Positions 16,426 through 25,247 are shown, counted from the first letter of the stretch. The stretch: 64,000 nt of DNA from DASXKD01 sp963806145 (GCA_963806145.1 CAWDXD010000004.1:186001-250000), one strand, 5' to 3'. Notes: a model not told the origin generated them from the letters alone. Numbers and translations: made by a program.

Positions 16426-17919
16426 GTGGAGGACGACGATTACCCGGCCGAGTTGCCCGAGCAGACGCGGGTCCGGCTGGCCAAGCGGGAACGGCTGATC
16501 GCCGAGGGCACCGACCCTTACCCGGTGGGCTTTCCCCGGACCGCCACGATCGCCGAGGTGCGCGGCCGGCACCCGGATCTGGCGCCGGACACCGCCACCG
16601 GCGAGCACGTGGGTGTCACCGGCCGGGTGATGCTGTCGCGCATCGCCGGGAAGCTGTGCTTCGCGACCATCCGCGACGGCACCGGGGACATCCAGGTGAT
16701 GCTGTCGGCCGGCCGGGTCGGCGAGGACATGCTCGCGGCCTGGAAGCGGGACGTGGACCTCGGGGATCACGTCGGCGTGGAAGGCGAGGTCATCTCGTCC
16801 CGCCGCGGTGAGCTGTCCGTCCTGGCCGACAGGTTCGCCATCACGGCCAAGGCCCTTCGGCCGCTTCCCGACAAGCACCATGGGCTGACGGACCCAGAGT
16901 CGCGGGTCCGGCAGCGTTATGTCGACCTGATCGTCAACCCGAAGGCGCGCCAGATGGCCGAGCTCCGGGCAGCGGTGACGCGGGCGGTGCGTGAAGAGCT
17001 CCACGACCGCGGGTTCATCGAGGCCGAGACGCCCATCCTGCAGCGGGTGCACGGCGGGGCGAACGCGCGGCCGTTCGCCACCCACATCAACGCCTACGAC
17101 ATGGACCTTTACCTGCGGATCGCGCTGGAGCTTTACCTCAAGCGGCTGGTGGTCGGCGGCATCGAGAAGGTCTACGAGATCGGGCGCAACTTCCGGAACG
17201 AGGGCGTGGACGCCACGCACAACCCGGAGTTCACCATGCTGGAGGCCTATGAGGCCTACGGCGACTACATGACCGTGGCCACGCTCACCCGGGAGCTGAT
17301 CCAGCGGGCCGCCAAGGACGCGCTCGGCGGCACCCAGCTGCACCGGGCGGACGGGATCGAGGCCGACATCGGCGGCGACTGGCCGGTCAAGAGCGTGTAT
17401 GGCGCGGTGTCCGAGGCGCTCGGCGAGGAGGTCACCCCGGACACCGGCGAGCAGCGGCTGCGGGCGCTGTGCGCGCGCGCAGGCGTGCCGGCCGAGCCGA
17501 AGTGGAACCGCGGCCAGGTCGTGCTCGAGATGTACGAGCGGCTGGTCGAGCGGCACACGGTCATGCCCACCTTCTACCGGGACTTCCCGGTCGAGGTGTC
17601 CCCGCTCACCCGGGCCCACCGCGAGGATCCCCGGCTGGCGGAGCGCTGGGACCTGGTGGCATTCGGCACCGAGCTGGGCACCGGCTACTCCGAGCTGGTC
17701 GACCCGGTGGAGGAGCGGGCCCGGCTCACCGCGCAGTCGCTGCTCGCCGCCGGGGGTGACCCCGAGGCGATGGTGGTCGACGAGGAGTTCCTGCAGGCAC
17801 TGGAGTACGGGATGCCCCCGACCGGGGGAATGGGCATGGGCATCGACCGGATGCTGATCATGTTCACCGGCGAGACCATCCGGGAGACGATCCTGTTCCC
17901 GATGGTCCGCCCGGAGTAG
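16426..17919 (+). CDS. lysS: Lysyl-tRNA synthetase, class II
   Basis: 497 residues: N-terminal OB-fold anticodon-binding domain ('VTGRVMLSRIAGKLCFATIRDG') followed by the class II catalytic domain. Motif 2 is visible as 'GRNFRNEGVDATHNPEFTMLE' and motif 3 as 'GMGMGIDRMLIMFTG'; the segment 'ARPFATHINAYDMDLYLRIALELYLKRL' is typical of LysRS. GTG 16426 is the chosen start; no obvious Shine-Dalgarno sequence, so it may be leaderless or weakly translated. A strong hairpin follows the stop codon. Confidence 0.95.
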   Translation: MEDDDYPAELPEQTRVRLAKRERLIAEGTDPYPVGFPRTATIAEVRGRHPDLAPDTATGEHVGVTGRVMLSRIAGKLCFATIRDGTGDIQVMLSAGRVGEDMLAAWKRDVDLGDHVGVEGEVISSRRGELSVLADRFAITAKALRPLPDKHHGLTDPESRVRQRYVDLIVNPKARQMAELRAAVTRAVREELHDRGFIEAETPILQRVHGGANARPFATHINAYDMDLYLRIALELYLKRLVVGGIEKVYEIGRNFRNEGVDATHNPEFTMLEAYEAYGDYMTVATLTRELIQRAAKDALGGTQLHRADGIEADIGGDWPVKSVYGAVSEALGEEVTPDTGEQRLRALCARAGVPAEPKWNRGQVVLEMYERLVERHTVMPTFYRDFPVEVSPLTRAHREDPRLAERWDLVAFGTELGTGYSELVDPVEERARLTAQSLLAAGGDPEAMVVDEEFLQALEYGMPPTGGMGMGIDRMLIMFTGETIRETILFPMVRPE

Positions 17920-17928
17920 AAGTGCTGC

Positions 17929-17962
17929 GCAGCGGGCCCGCTACGGCCAGCGGGCCCGCTGC
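17929..17962. terminator. 14-bp perfect hairpin between convergent lysS and NlpC/P60 genes
   Basis: GCAGCGGGCCCGCT (17929-17942) and its exact complement (17949-17962) flank a 6-nt loop. It sits between two convergent stop codons (17919 and 17968), the ideal place for a bidirectional terminator. There is no T-tract, as is usual in high-GC genomes. Confidence 0.7.
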
Positions 17963-17967
17963 GGGTC

Positions 17968-19014
17968 TCAGCCCACGATCCGGACGGCGCCCACGTAGAC
18001 GTTCCACATGACCGGCTGGACCTGCACGTCCTCGCCGAAGTCCGGGGCGTCCACCATCAGGCCGTTGCCGATGTACAGGCCCACGTGGCCGATGTCCGGG
18101 TAGAAGAACACCAGATCCCCGGGCTGGAGCTGGTTTTTGCCCACGTGCACGCCCATGTTCCATTGGTCGCCGGTGAAGTGCGGCAGGCTGATGCCGACCT
18201 TGGCGTAGGCCCACAGGACCAGGCCGGAGCAGTCGAAGGAGCTCGGGCCCGCCGCGCCCCAGACATAGGGGTCACCGCGCTTGGAGAGCGCCCAGCGCAG
18301 CGCCTGCGCACCGATCGTGTTGGCGGTCGGGATGCTGAAGTTCGGGTAGTTGCCGGTCTGGTTGAACACGGCCATGGCCTTCTTGAACACCGAGCTGTTC
18401 AGCAGGTTGATCTTGCCCTGGGCCTGCCGCCGCTTGATGGCCATCTGCGCGGTGAGCTGCTTGGCCCGCTGGGTCTGCTGCTCGGCGCTCGCGCGGGCGC
18501 GCTGCGCGGCGGCGACGCCCTCGGCGATCTGGCTCACCTGGTCGCCGTTCTCCTTCTGCAGCTCCTGCACGAACGCCGCCCGGCCGATCAGGGTCGACGC
18601 CGTGCTCGTGGTCAGCAGCTCCAGCGGGGTGGTCAATCCGCCGTTCATGTAGCTCTGGGCCGCGAGCTGGCCCACGGCGAGACTCCCGGCCCTGAGCTCG
18701 GTGAGGTCCCGCACGTAGGTGCTCTCGGCGACCCTCGCCTCGGTCTGCGCCTGGGTGAGCTGGATCCGCAGCCCGTTGTACTGCTCGTTCAGGCTGTTGA
18801 TCTCGTTGGAGAGCGTCCTGGCCTGTGCCACCAGATCCTTCAGGCTGGGCATGGGCTGGCTGGGCGCGGCACCTCCGACGCCGAAGGGCAGGACGAGGCA
18901 GAACAGCGCGGTCGCGCCGATCACGGTAGCCACCCGTCCGCAGGCCCGGCCGGGCCTGCGGTGTGCATTTCGTGGACCACTTGGCATGTACTTGCGGGGA
19001 CGCAAGTGCTCCAC
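17968..19014 (-). CDS. NlpC/P60-family peptidoglycan endopeptidase with coiled-coil domain
   Basis: Secreted cell-wall hydrolase of about 348 residues. A basic N-region precedes a hydrophobic signal segment (ATVIGATALFCLVLPFGVG). A long coiled coil (about residues 70-230) is rich in Gln/Glu/Ala, and a C-terminal NlpC/P60 domain carries the catalytic cysteine C262 in FDCSGLVLWAY and histidine H310 in GHVGLY. It probably cleaves D-glutamyl-diaminopimelate stem-peptide bonds, like mycobacterial RipA. GTG 19014 is the best start: AGAGGAG lies 5 nt upstream. ATG 18987 and ATG 19029 are in frame but have no ribosome binding site. A structured leader precedes the gene. Confidence 0.88.
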   Translation of the reverse strand: MEHLRPRKYMPSGPRNAHRRPGRACGRVATVIGATALFCLVLPFGVGGAAPSQPMPSLKDLVAQARTLSNEINSLNEQYNGLRIQLTQAQTEARVAESTYVRDLTELRAGSLAVGQLAAQSYMNGGLTTPLELLTTSTASTLIGRAAFVQELQKENGDQVSQIAEGVAAAQRARASAEQQTQRAKQLTAQMAIKRRQAQGKINLLNSSVFKKAMAVFNQTGNYPNFSIPTANTIGAQALRWALSKRGDPYVWGAAGPSSFDCSGLVLWAYAKVGISLPHFTGDQWNMGVHVGKNQLQPGDLVFFYPDIGHVGLYIGNGLMVDAPDFGEDVQVQPVMWNVYVGAVRIVG

Positions 19015-19260
19015 CCGATCTCCTCTCATCAGCGAACCGCCGCGCCGGGTTCGCCGGGCCAGACTGCTCTGGCCGTGCTGCCGGGGGGCGCGATCAGCGT
19101 GGTTGCGGCGCCGCAAGGTAATGCGGCCTGCGGGGGCCAGCAACTCCGAACGAGTGAATCTTTGCATAGCGCCAGGCTCGTGAGTGGCCAGCTCGCGATA
19201 AGCGGGCCCCCCCTTGGGGGGTCCCTGCAACCCGGGGCGGATTAGTGAGCAGTATTCTCG
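19015..19260 (-). promoter_or_regulatory. Long structured leader of the NlpC/P60 gene; possible c-di-AMP (ydaO-type) riboswitch
   Basis: No ORF explains this segment. It holds a series of perfect stems: GCGAACC with GGTTCGC (19032-19038/19048-19054), GGCCAGA with TCTGGCC (19057-19063/19068-19074), the palindrome TTGCGGCGCCGCAA (19103-19116) and a roughly 10-bp GGGCCCCCCC stem (19204-19225). The last stem before the gene leads straight into the AGAGGAG ribosome binding site. Leaders of NlpC/P60 and Rpf hydrolase genes in actinobacteria often contain the ydaO-yuaA c-di-AMP riboswitch. Position and the GAACCCG element fit, but I cannot confirm the consensus by eye. Confidence 0.35.
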
Positions 19261-19443
19261 CAGTTCACGAGCTTGTGATGGGGCTGAGAGCGGGTGTGAT
19301 CTGCCCGTGATATGCCGTATTGAGATCGGCGTTCCCGGCGGCGCTGAGTTCAAGCATTGGTAAGGCGCACCTTTGGCCACCTGACCTGCGCAGACGTACC
19401 GCTGGCTGCGGTGCCGCCCGGGCCCGGCTAGGGTTTGCGCGCG

Positions 19444-19947
19444 ATGGACTACATGATCAGGCGGGCCCGGACCCCGGACGTGCGAGCGATCGCCGGCCTG
19501 GTGAACATCAACGTCGAGTCCCGGCGCCTGCTCGGCAAGGCGACCGTGACGCTGTATGAGGACGTACCGGAGTTCTGGGTTGCCGAACGCGCCGCCGACG
19601 GCGCTGTCGTGGGTTGCGGGGCCCTGCACGTGATGTGGGAGGACCTGGCCGAGATCCGGACGGTAGCGGTGCGCCCGGGCCTGCAGGGGCACGGGATCGG
19701 GCACCGGCTGGTGGCCGCCCTGCTCGGCAGCGCCAGGGAGGTGGGCGTGCGCCGGGTGTTCGTGCTCACCTTCGCGACCGGGTTCTTCGCGCGGCACGGC
19801 TTCGCGGAGATCGACGGGGCGCCCGTCTCGCCCGAGGTATACGACGAACTGCTCCGGTCCTATGACGAGGGCGTCGCCGAGTTCCTGGACCTCGACCGGG
19901 TCAAGCCGAACACCCTCGGTAACCACCGGATGCTGCTGCATCTGTGA
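19444..19947 (+). CDS. argA: Amino-acid N-acetyltransferase (N-acetylglutamate synthase-like GNAT)
   Basis: GNAT acetyltransferase of 167 residues matching the short actinobacterial N-acetylglutamate synthase type (like Mycobacterium tuberculosis Rv2747), the first step of arginine synthesis. It keeps the N-terminal family signature 'ATVTLYEDVPEFWVAE', the acetyl-CoA-binding loop 'VRPGLQGHGIGHRLV' (Q/RxxGxG) and 'VFVLTFATGFFARHGF'. ATG 19444 is chosen; TTG 19435 and ATG 19453 are alternatives. No Shine-Dalgarno sequence is evident. No other arg gene is nearby, which is usual for this stand-alone type. Confidence 0.8.
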   Translation: MDYMIRRARTPDVRAIAGLVNINVESRRLLGKATVTLYEDVPEFWVAERAADGAVVGCGALHVMWEDLAEIRTVAVRPGLQGHGIGHRLVAALLGSAREVGVRRVFVLTFATGFFARHGFAEIDGAPVSPEVYDELLRSYDEGVAEFLDLDRVKPNTLGNHRMLLHL

Positions 19948-20000
19948 TATCAGGGCATGGTCAGCCACCGTGCCGGGCCGGCCAGCGGAAGGGAACTGCC

Positions 20001-20747
20001 ATGAACTCTCCGGACATGGTCGTGGTCAGTGGTGCGGGTACCGGCATCGGCCGGGCAGTGTCCCACCGGCTGGTCGCGGACGGCTTTCATGTGCTCGCGG
20101 CGGGGCGGCGGCCCGGGCCGCTCGAACGGCTCGCCGTGGAGCTGGCCCCGCGCCTGGATGCGGTCAGTGCCGACCTGGCGACCGTGGCGGGGGCCACGGC
20201 GGTCGCGGAGCGCGTCCGTGCCGCGGAACGCCGCTGCGCGGGCGTCGTGGCCGCGGCGGGCGGCCTGTCGCCGGGCGGGGAGGGCGCGGCCGGGCTGGAC
20301 GGTGTCCGCCGGGACTGGCTGGCTTCGTTCGAATCCAACGTGCTCACCGCGGTCCTGCTGGTAGAAGCGTTGCGCGAGGCGCTTGAGCGGGGCGGCGGCC
20401 GGGTGGTGCTGCTCTCCTCGGTGGCGGCGCTGCGCGGCAGCGGCGGCGGGTCCTACGGGGCGGTCAAGGCCGCGCTGCACGGTCATGTCTACGACCTCGC
20501 ACGGGAACTTGGCCCGCACGGTGGCACCGCCAACGTGGTCGCGCCCGGGTTCGTGCCCGACACCGAGTTCTGGGCAGGCCGGCTCACCGGCGATTCCCGG
20601 CGCGAGCGCGCGGCGCAGACCCTGGTCGGCCGGGAAGGGACGCCGGAGGAGGTGGCCTCGCTGATCTCCTGGCTGCTCGGGCCGGACGGCGGCTGGGTCA
20701 CCGGCCAGGTGCTTTCCCCGAACGGCGGCGTGGTCCTCGGCCGGTAG
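20001..20747 (+). CDS. Short-chain dehydrogenase/reductase (FabG-like)
   Basis: Classical SDR of 248 residues. The cofactor motif 'SGAGTGIGRAVS' is at residues about 9-20. The catalytic Ser lies in 'LLSSVAALRG' and the YxxxK pair in 'SYGAVKAAL'; the C-terminus 'WVTGQVLSPNGGVVLG' is typical of 3-oxoacyl-ACP reductase-like SDRs. The NADP/NAD preference and substrate are not readable. ATG 20001 has a GGAAGGGA ribosome binding site 7 nt upstream, which rules out the longer frame beginning at 19944. It is convergent with the helicase gene, with only 19 nt between stops. Confidence 0.85.
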   Translation: MNSPDMVVVSGAGTGIGRAVSHRLVADGFHVLAAGRRPGPLERLAVELAPRLDAVSADLATVAGATAVAERVRAAERRCAGVVAAAGGLSPGGEGAAGLDGVRRDWLASFESNVLTAVLLVEALREALERGGGRVVLLSSVAALRGSGGGSYGAVKAALHGHVYDLARELGPHGGTANVVAPGFVPDTEFWAGRLTGDSRRERAAQTLVGREGTPEEVASLISWLLGPDGGWVTGQVLSPNGGVVLGR

Positions 20748-20766
20748 GCATGGTGCCCCGCCGGGC

Positions 20767-23700
20767 TCATAGCAGGCGCGGCTGGCTCATCCCAGGATGG
20801 CGCGGGCGCGGCACCGCGGGCCGGTCGAGCAGCCGGGAATCGATCGAGGCGAGGAACGGTGACGGGCCGGTCTCCGTCACGGCCGAGTGCCTGCGCCGCC
20901 GCGCGGCACAGGTGAGGAACAGATGCGTCCGGGCGCGGGTCATCGCGACAAACAGCAGCCGCCGCTCCTCCGCAAGGTCGGCGCGTCCCGGCCAGAGGGG
21001 CAGCAGGTCCCGCTCGCATCCGGCCACGAAGACCACGCTGAACTCCAGCCCCTTGGCGGCATGGATGGTCAGCAGCGTGACCGCGTCCGCCCGCGGATCC
21101 AGCGCGTCGGCCTCGGCGCCCAGCGCGATCTCGGTCAGGAACCGCTCGAAGTCGTCACCGCACCGGCGCGCGAGCGGGGCGAGCACCTCCCCGGCGGCCA
21201 GCACGTCCACGGGTGACATCCCTCCGCCGGAGGTGCGCCGGCCACCGGCCCGCACGTCCGGCGATCGCGACGCGAGCCCGTGCACCGCGGCACGCAGCCG
21301 CTCCGCCACCCCCGCGCCGCCCGCGCTCAGGCCGGCCTCGCCGGTCATCTCCCGCAGGATTTCCGGTACGGCCGCCCGGCGCCCCAGCAGGTCGTGTGAG
21401 CGCTTCTGGAACGGCAGCCCGGCCCGCGTCAGGGCCCGGCCGAGCGCCACGGCCTGAGCGTCGGTGCGGTAAAGCACGGCCATGTCGGCAAGCGCGAGCT
21501 TGCCGCCCGCATGCCCGTCCGCACGGCCGGTGTCCAGCGAATGGAACGAGGCGCCGCCCAGCAGCTTGTCGATGGCCTGGGCGATCCACGCGCCCTCGGC
21601 CCGGTCAGAGGCCGCCTCGTGCACGGTGATCCGCTCGGCGGCGCCTGGCGCCGGACCGGCCGCGGCGCTCATCCGCCTGCCCGGGACAAGCGTGGCGGGC
21701 GCCACGGCCTGCATCGCGCCCGCGACGATCACCGGAGCAGAACGGTAGTTGCGGGCCAGCGTCACGGTCCTGGCCCCGGGGTAGTCGCGCCCGAAGCTGA
21801 GGAAGAAACCCACATCGGCGCCGCGGAACCCGTAGATCGCCTGATCCGGGTCGCCGATCACGGCCAGGCCGCTGCCGTCGCCCGCCAGCAGGCGCAGCAG
21901 GGCGTACTGCGCGGCATCGGTGTCTTGGTACTCATCCACGCTGATGGACCGCCAGCGTGCCGCCAGCGACGCCGCGAGGGCCGGGTCCGCGCGAAGCATC
22001 GCCAGCGGGAGGGTGATCAGGCCGTCGAAATCCACCAGGCCGCGCGAGGCGAGCAGCCCGGCGAACTCGCCCGCCGCGCCGGGGTCCCGCGCCACCTCGG
22101 TGAGCAGGCGCCGCGCCGCCGTGACCGACCCGGCCTCCTCCGCCGCCACCGCGAGCCTGGCCTTCTCGTCGGCCACCGCGAAGCCGGGGTCCAGCCCGGC
22201 CCGGCCGGGGTTCTCGCGCAGGATCGTCAGGCCCAGCCCGTGAAAGGTGGTGATCATCAGCCGCCCGGCCTGGGCGGGCAGCAGCACGGCGAGCCGTTCG
22301 CGCATCTCCGCGGCCGCCCGGCGGGTGAAGGTAAGCGCCAGGCACGCCTCGGGTGGCACGCCGCGCCCGGCGACCATGACGGCGATCCGGCGGGTGAGCG
22401 TGCGCGTCTTGCCGGTCCCTGGCCCGGCGAGGACCAGCAGTGGCCCCGGGGCCTGTGCGGCCTCTCGCTGGCCGGGATCGAGGCCCGCGAGCATAGACCC
22501 GCCGGCGGCCCCGTTTTCATGCCAGACGCCCGGCCCGCCAGGCTCTTGCCCGGCTCGCTGGCCGCCGTCCGCCGCGGCAGCGCCCGCCTGCGTCCCGCCT
22601 GCCCGTCCACCGCCCGGCCCGGCGCCACCCGTCTCCTCGCCGGCGTCCCCAGCCGCCCGGAGCCCTGCGTGCGGTCCCGGGCCTGCGGGCGGCGCGACTG
22701 CCGGCGCGGAGACGCCGGACAGCCCGCCGGCGCCGGTCGCCGGGATATCGAACAGGGCCGCCGTGCCGGCCAGTTCCTCCGGCCGGAACAGGCGGATCAC
22801 CCCGTACTCCCCGTCGTAACCCGCTTCCTTGATCACCTCGCCCCTGCGGAGCCGGGTGATGGCCTCGGCAACCATGCTGCCCGCGGTGCGGCCGATATCG
22901 GCGGTGCCGGCCTCGCGGAGAATGTGCAATTCCGGTCCGAGTGCGGCGACCAGCCGGTCCACCTCCATGGTGACCTTCTTGCTCTGCCGCCCGGTGCCGC
23001 GGATCTCACCGATGATCTCGGGCAGGGAAACCAGGTTGGCCGAGGCCGCCGCTCCCGCTGGCCGGTACCCTTCCGGGCGGTCCGCGAGTTCCGCTACCCG
23101 GTTCATCACGCCAATGGTCAGCGGTTTCCCGCATTTCGGGCACATACCCGCATGGCGCCCACTCTCCGTGGGCAGCAGCCGGACTCCGCACTTGCGATGC
23201 CCATCGGCGTGGTAACGGCCGCCTTCTGGAAAGAAGTTCAGCGTCCCGGCAAGTCCCTGGCCTGTACGCAACGCACGCAACATCGCAAAGTAGTCCACTG
23301 CCGTGCTGAACGTGGTTGCCTCCCGGCCGAGCATCGGCGGCGAATGCGCATCGGAGTTGCTCACAAGCCGGTAGTGGTCAAGTCCGGAGCAAATCCAGTT
23401 CATCGGCGGGTCTGAGGAGAGTCCCGTCTCCACCGCGAAGACATGTTCGGCTAGGTCAAGGTAACAGTCGGGCACGGCGTCGAACCCGGACTTCGAACCA
23501 AGAACGGCGAACCACGGCGTCCAGATGTGAGCAGGAATGAGGAAGCACCCCGGCCCTGCGTTCAGCGTAATTTCCAACAGGTGACGGGAGTCCAGACCGA
23601 GGATTGGCCGGCCATCGGAAGCCAGGTTGCCCACCTTGGCCAGTGCCGTGGTGATCACGCTCGCCGCCTCGAACGTGGGGGCGTAGAGGAGATGATGCAC

Positions 23701-24033
23701 CTTCCTGGTGGCGCCGTCGCGCTTGTAAATTGTGGAGATCTCCGTCGACAGCAGGAAACGGATTTCGGCCTGGCAGCTTGGCGGCAGGGTGCGCCGTAGC
23801 CTGGCCGCCGGTTCGGGCTTGAGCGCCAGCAGCCCCGGCTCCGCGGGCACCAGCAACTCGGCGAGCTCCGCCGCCCACGCGGGATGGGTGAAATCGCCTG
23901 TGCCGATGACCGATAGCCCCTTTCGGGCCGCCCACCAGGCAAGATTTCCGATCTCGGCGTCTTTGCTGCACGCGCGGGAGAACCGCGAGTGGACGTGCAG
24001 GTCCGCGTGGAACACGCCGCCTGATCCTGCCAC
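20767..24033 (-). CDS. EndoQ-like PHP nuclease fused to a UvrD/PcrA-type helicase
   Basis: 1088 residues in two parts. Residues 1 to about 420 match endonuclease Q: PHP metal ligands in 'HADLHVHSRFSR' (H13, H15), 'GTGDFTHPAW', 'STEISTIYKRDG' and a zinc finger 'HRKCGVR...CPKCGKPLTIG' near 282-306. EndoQ nicks DNA 5' of deaminated bases such as hypoxanthine and uracil. After a Gly/Ala/Pro-rich linker comes an SF1A helicase with Walker A GPGTGKT near 536, 'TFTRRAAAEM', 'DEYQDTD' near 698, 'GDPDQAIYGFRGA', 'LARNYRS', 'TIHAAKGLEF' and 'VAMTRARTHL'. GTG 24033 is used; GTG 24015 also fits. The fusion suggests coupled recognition, nicking and unwinding in deaminated-base repair. Confidence 0.9.
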   Translation of the reverse strand: MAGSGGVFHADLHVHSRFSRACSKDAEIGNLAWWAARKGLSVIGTGDFTHPAWAAELAELLVPAEPGLLALKPEPAARLRRTLPPSCQAEIRFLLSTEISTIYKRDGATRKVHHLLYAPTFEAASVITTALAKVGNLASDGRPILGLDSRHLLEITLNAGPGCFLIPAHIWTPWFAVLGSKSGFDAVPDCYLDLAEHVFAVETGLSSDPPMNWICSGLDHYRLVSNSDAHSPPMLGREATTFSTAVDYFAMLRALRTGQGLAGTLNFFPEGGRYHADGHRKCGVRLLPTESGRHAGMCPKCGKPLTIGVMNRVAELADRPEGYRPAGAAASANLVSLPEIIGEIRGTGRQSKKVTMEVDRLVAALGPELHILREAGTADIGRTAGSMVAEAITRLRRGEVIKEAGYDGEYGVIRLFRPEELAGTAALFDIPATGAGGLSGVSAPAVAPPAGPGPHAGLRAAGDAGEETGGAGPGGGRAGGTQAGAAAADGGQRAGQEPGGPGVWHENGAAGGSMLAGLDPGQREAAQAPGPLLVLAGPGTGKTRTLTRRIAVMVAGRGVPPEACLALTFTRRAAAEMRERLAVLLPAQAGRLMITTFHGLGLTILRENPGRAGLDPGFAVADEKARLAVAAEEAGSVTAARRLLTEVARDPGAAGEFAGLLASRGLVDFDGLITLPLAMLRADPALAASLAARWRSISVDEYQDTDAAQYALLRLLAGDGSGLAVIGDPDQAIYGFRGADVGFFLSFGRDYPGARTVTLARNYRSAPVIVAGAMQAVAPATLVPGRRMSAAAGPAPGAAERITVHEAASDRAEGAWIAQAIDKLLGGASFHSLDTGRADGHAGGKLALADMAVLYRTDAQAVALGRALTRAGLPFQKRSHDLLGRRAAVPEILREMTGEAGLSAGGAGVAERLRAAVHGLASRSPDVRAGGRRTSGGGMSPVDVLAAGEVLAPLARRCGDDFERFLTEIALGAEADALDPRADAVTLLTIHAAKGLEFSVVFVAGCERDLLPLWPGRADLAEERRLLFVAMTRARTHLFLTCAARRRRHSAVTETGPSPFLASIDSRLLDRPAVPRPRHPGMSQPRLL

Positions 24034-24227
24034 GCGGTGCCGACAGGGCGCAGGCGTCCCGGTGTGGCGGGGCAGCTACATATCCGGGCGGCCCGGCGCG
24101 GGCGCCCCGCGCCTCCTACTCTCAGCGCCCGGATCCGCGCAGCCTGAGTACCGGTGTCCGCTGCACAGGCCGGCATGAGTAACAATGCCAAGTACAGGCA
24201 CGGGCGAGCGAAAGAGGAGGCGCCGGG

Positions 24228-24434
24228 ATGCTTGCCGATCTAGAGGCGCTGACACCGCCGCTGATCATGGCTGCCGCGTTCTTGATCGGGCTTACGTTGT
24301 TCCTGCGCCGCCAGATGAGCCCTCGCGGCCAGGCTGCGGATGACGGTGATGAGGCCGAAATTACCGGCAGCGCTTCGAATGCCGATCCTGGTGATGACGC
24401 ACACGGCCCATCCACGGACCAGCATAAGGTATAG
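24228..24434 (+). CDS. Small single-pass membrane protein
   Basis: 68 residues: a short N-terminus, one hydrophobic helix (about residues 11-26, PLIMAAAFLIGLTLFL) followed by RRQ and an acidic, hydrophilic tail (DDGDEAEITG). An excellent ribosome binding site, GAGGAGG, precedes ATG 24228, arguing that it is a real gene despite its size. Similar tiny proteins lie upstream of lsr2 in other actinobacteria, but no function is known to me. Confidence 0.65.
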   Translation: MLADLEALTPPLIMAAAFLIGLTLFLRRQMSPRGQAADDGDEAEITGSASNADPGDDAHGPSTDQHKV

Positions 24435-24597
24435 GTCACATCACCCCTAAGATCGTTTGCATCGCATCCCGACAGAAGGCTCTGTCCGTTTGGCGACCCT
24501 TCGGGATCTGATTACAGAGAGTTACATCAATCGCGCACGCTGCTTCACATGGCTCCCGGCATGAGGAACTGCACTGGCCGAATGCCCGCGACCTGAA

Positions 24598-24625
24598 TTG
24601 CTAAACGCAACAGTCTTGGTATATT
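24598..24625 (+). promoter_or_regulatory. Sigma-70-type promoter for lsr2
   Basis: TTGCTA (24598-24603) and TATATT (24620-24625) are separated by 16 nt in an AT-rich island, the best vegetative promoter match I found in the window. A start point near 24632 would give a leader of about 37 nt before the lsr2 ATG. Confidence 0.6.
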
Positions 24626-24668
24626 GTTCGTCAACCTATTAAACGTCCCCATCAGAAGGGCTGTCCTC

Positions 24669-25010
24669 ATGGCACAGAAGACGATCGTGACCGTCGTGTG
24701 CGACCTTCCACACGACGGTGAGATCGAGGGAACCGAGACGGTTTCGTTCGCCTTTGACGGCACCGCCTATGAGATCGATGTGTGCTCGATGCATGCCAAG
24801 GATCTGCGTGAGAAGTTCGGCAAGTACGTTGAGCACTCCCGCCGTGTGTCAGGCAGTGGCGGCGGTGGCCGCCGCCGCCGCTCGCGCAGCGGGCCGGGCC
24901 GCGAGCGCAGTTCGGAAATTAGGGCATGGGCGAAGCAGCGTGGTCACAAGGTCAGTGAGCGTGGCCGTATTCCGGCTGCGATCATCGCTGAGTACGAGTC
25001 CGCGCACTAG
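24669..25010 (+). CDS. lsr2: Nucleoid-associated protein Lsr2
   Basis: Small basic H-NS-like protein of 113 residues that binds AT-rich DNA and silences horizontally acquired genes. The N-terminal dimerisation domain (MAQKTIVTVVCDL, with FAFDGTAYEIDV) is followed by a Gly/Arg linker (GSGGGGRRRRSRSGPG) and the C-terminal DNA-binding domain with the AT-hook-like RGR in 'SERGRIPAAIIAEY'. ATG 24669 has AGAAGGG upstream. The coding sequence is markedly less GC-rich than neighbours. lsr2 followed by clpC is conserved in actinobacteria. Confidence 0.97.
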   Translation: MAQKTIVTVVCDLPHDGEIEGTETVSFAFDGTAYEIDVCSMHAKDLREKFGKYVEHSRRVSGSGGGGRRRRSRSGPGRERSSEIRAWAKQRGHKVSERGRIPAAIIAEYESAH

Positions 25011-25200
25011 TTGGTTCTTCGGGGCGGCCCGCAGGTGATCTGCGGGCGGGTGCCCAAACTGCTACCCCGCCGCTAGTACCGCATGCGGGCCACAGCCCCG
25101 TTGTCGTTGCCCCGCCACATCCTGCTGCTGACATCGCGCGAACGGCCAGAAACCGGCCCGTTGCCCGCCAGATCCTGGTGTCAAACCCATCTCTGCCAGG

Positions 25201-25247
25201 CGTTCGCTTGCGGCGTAGCAGGGAACAGTCTCCCTCTTGACCGGGTT
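25201..25247 (+). promoter_or_regulatory. Composite clpC promoter: ClgR box plus SigR/SigH-type promoter
   Basis: GTTCGC-N5-GCG at 25202-25215 matches the ClgR operator described for Streptomyces exactly; the wider 25201-25218 segment also fits most of the corynebacterial ClgR consensus. Three bases later GGGAAC (25221-25226), 18 nt, then GTT (25245-25247) match the SigR/SigH ECF promoter consensus. An activator box directly upstream of the -35 is the expected geometry. The transcript leader before clpC would be about 140 nt. Confidence 0.6.
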
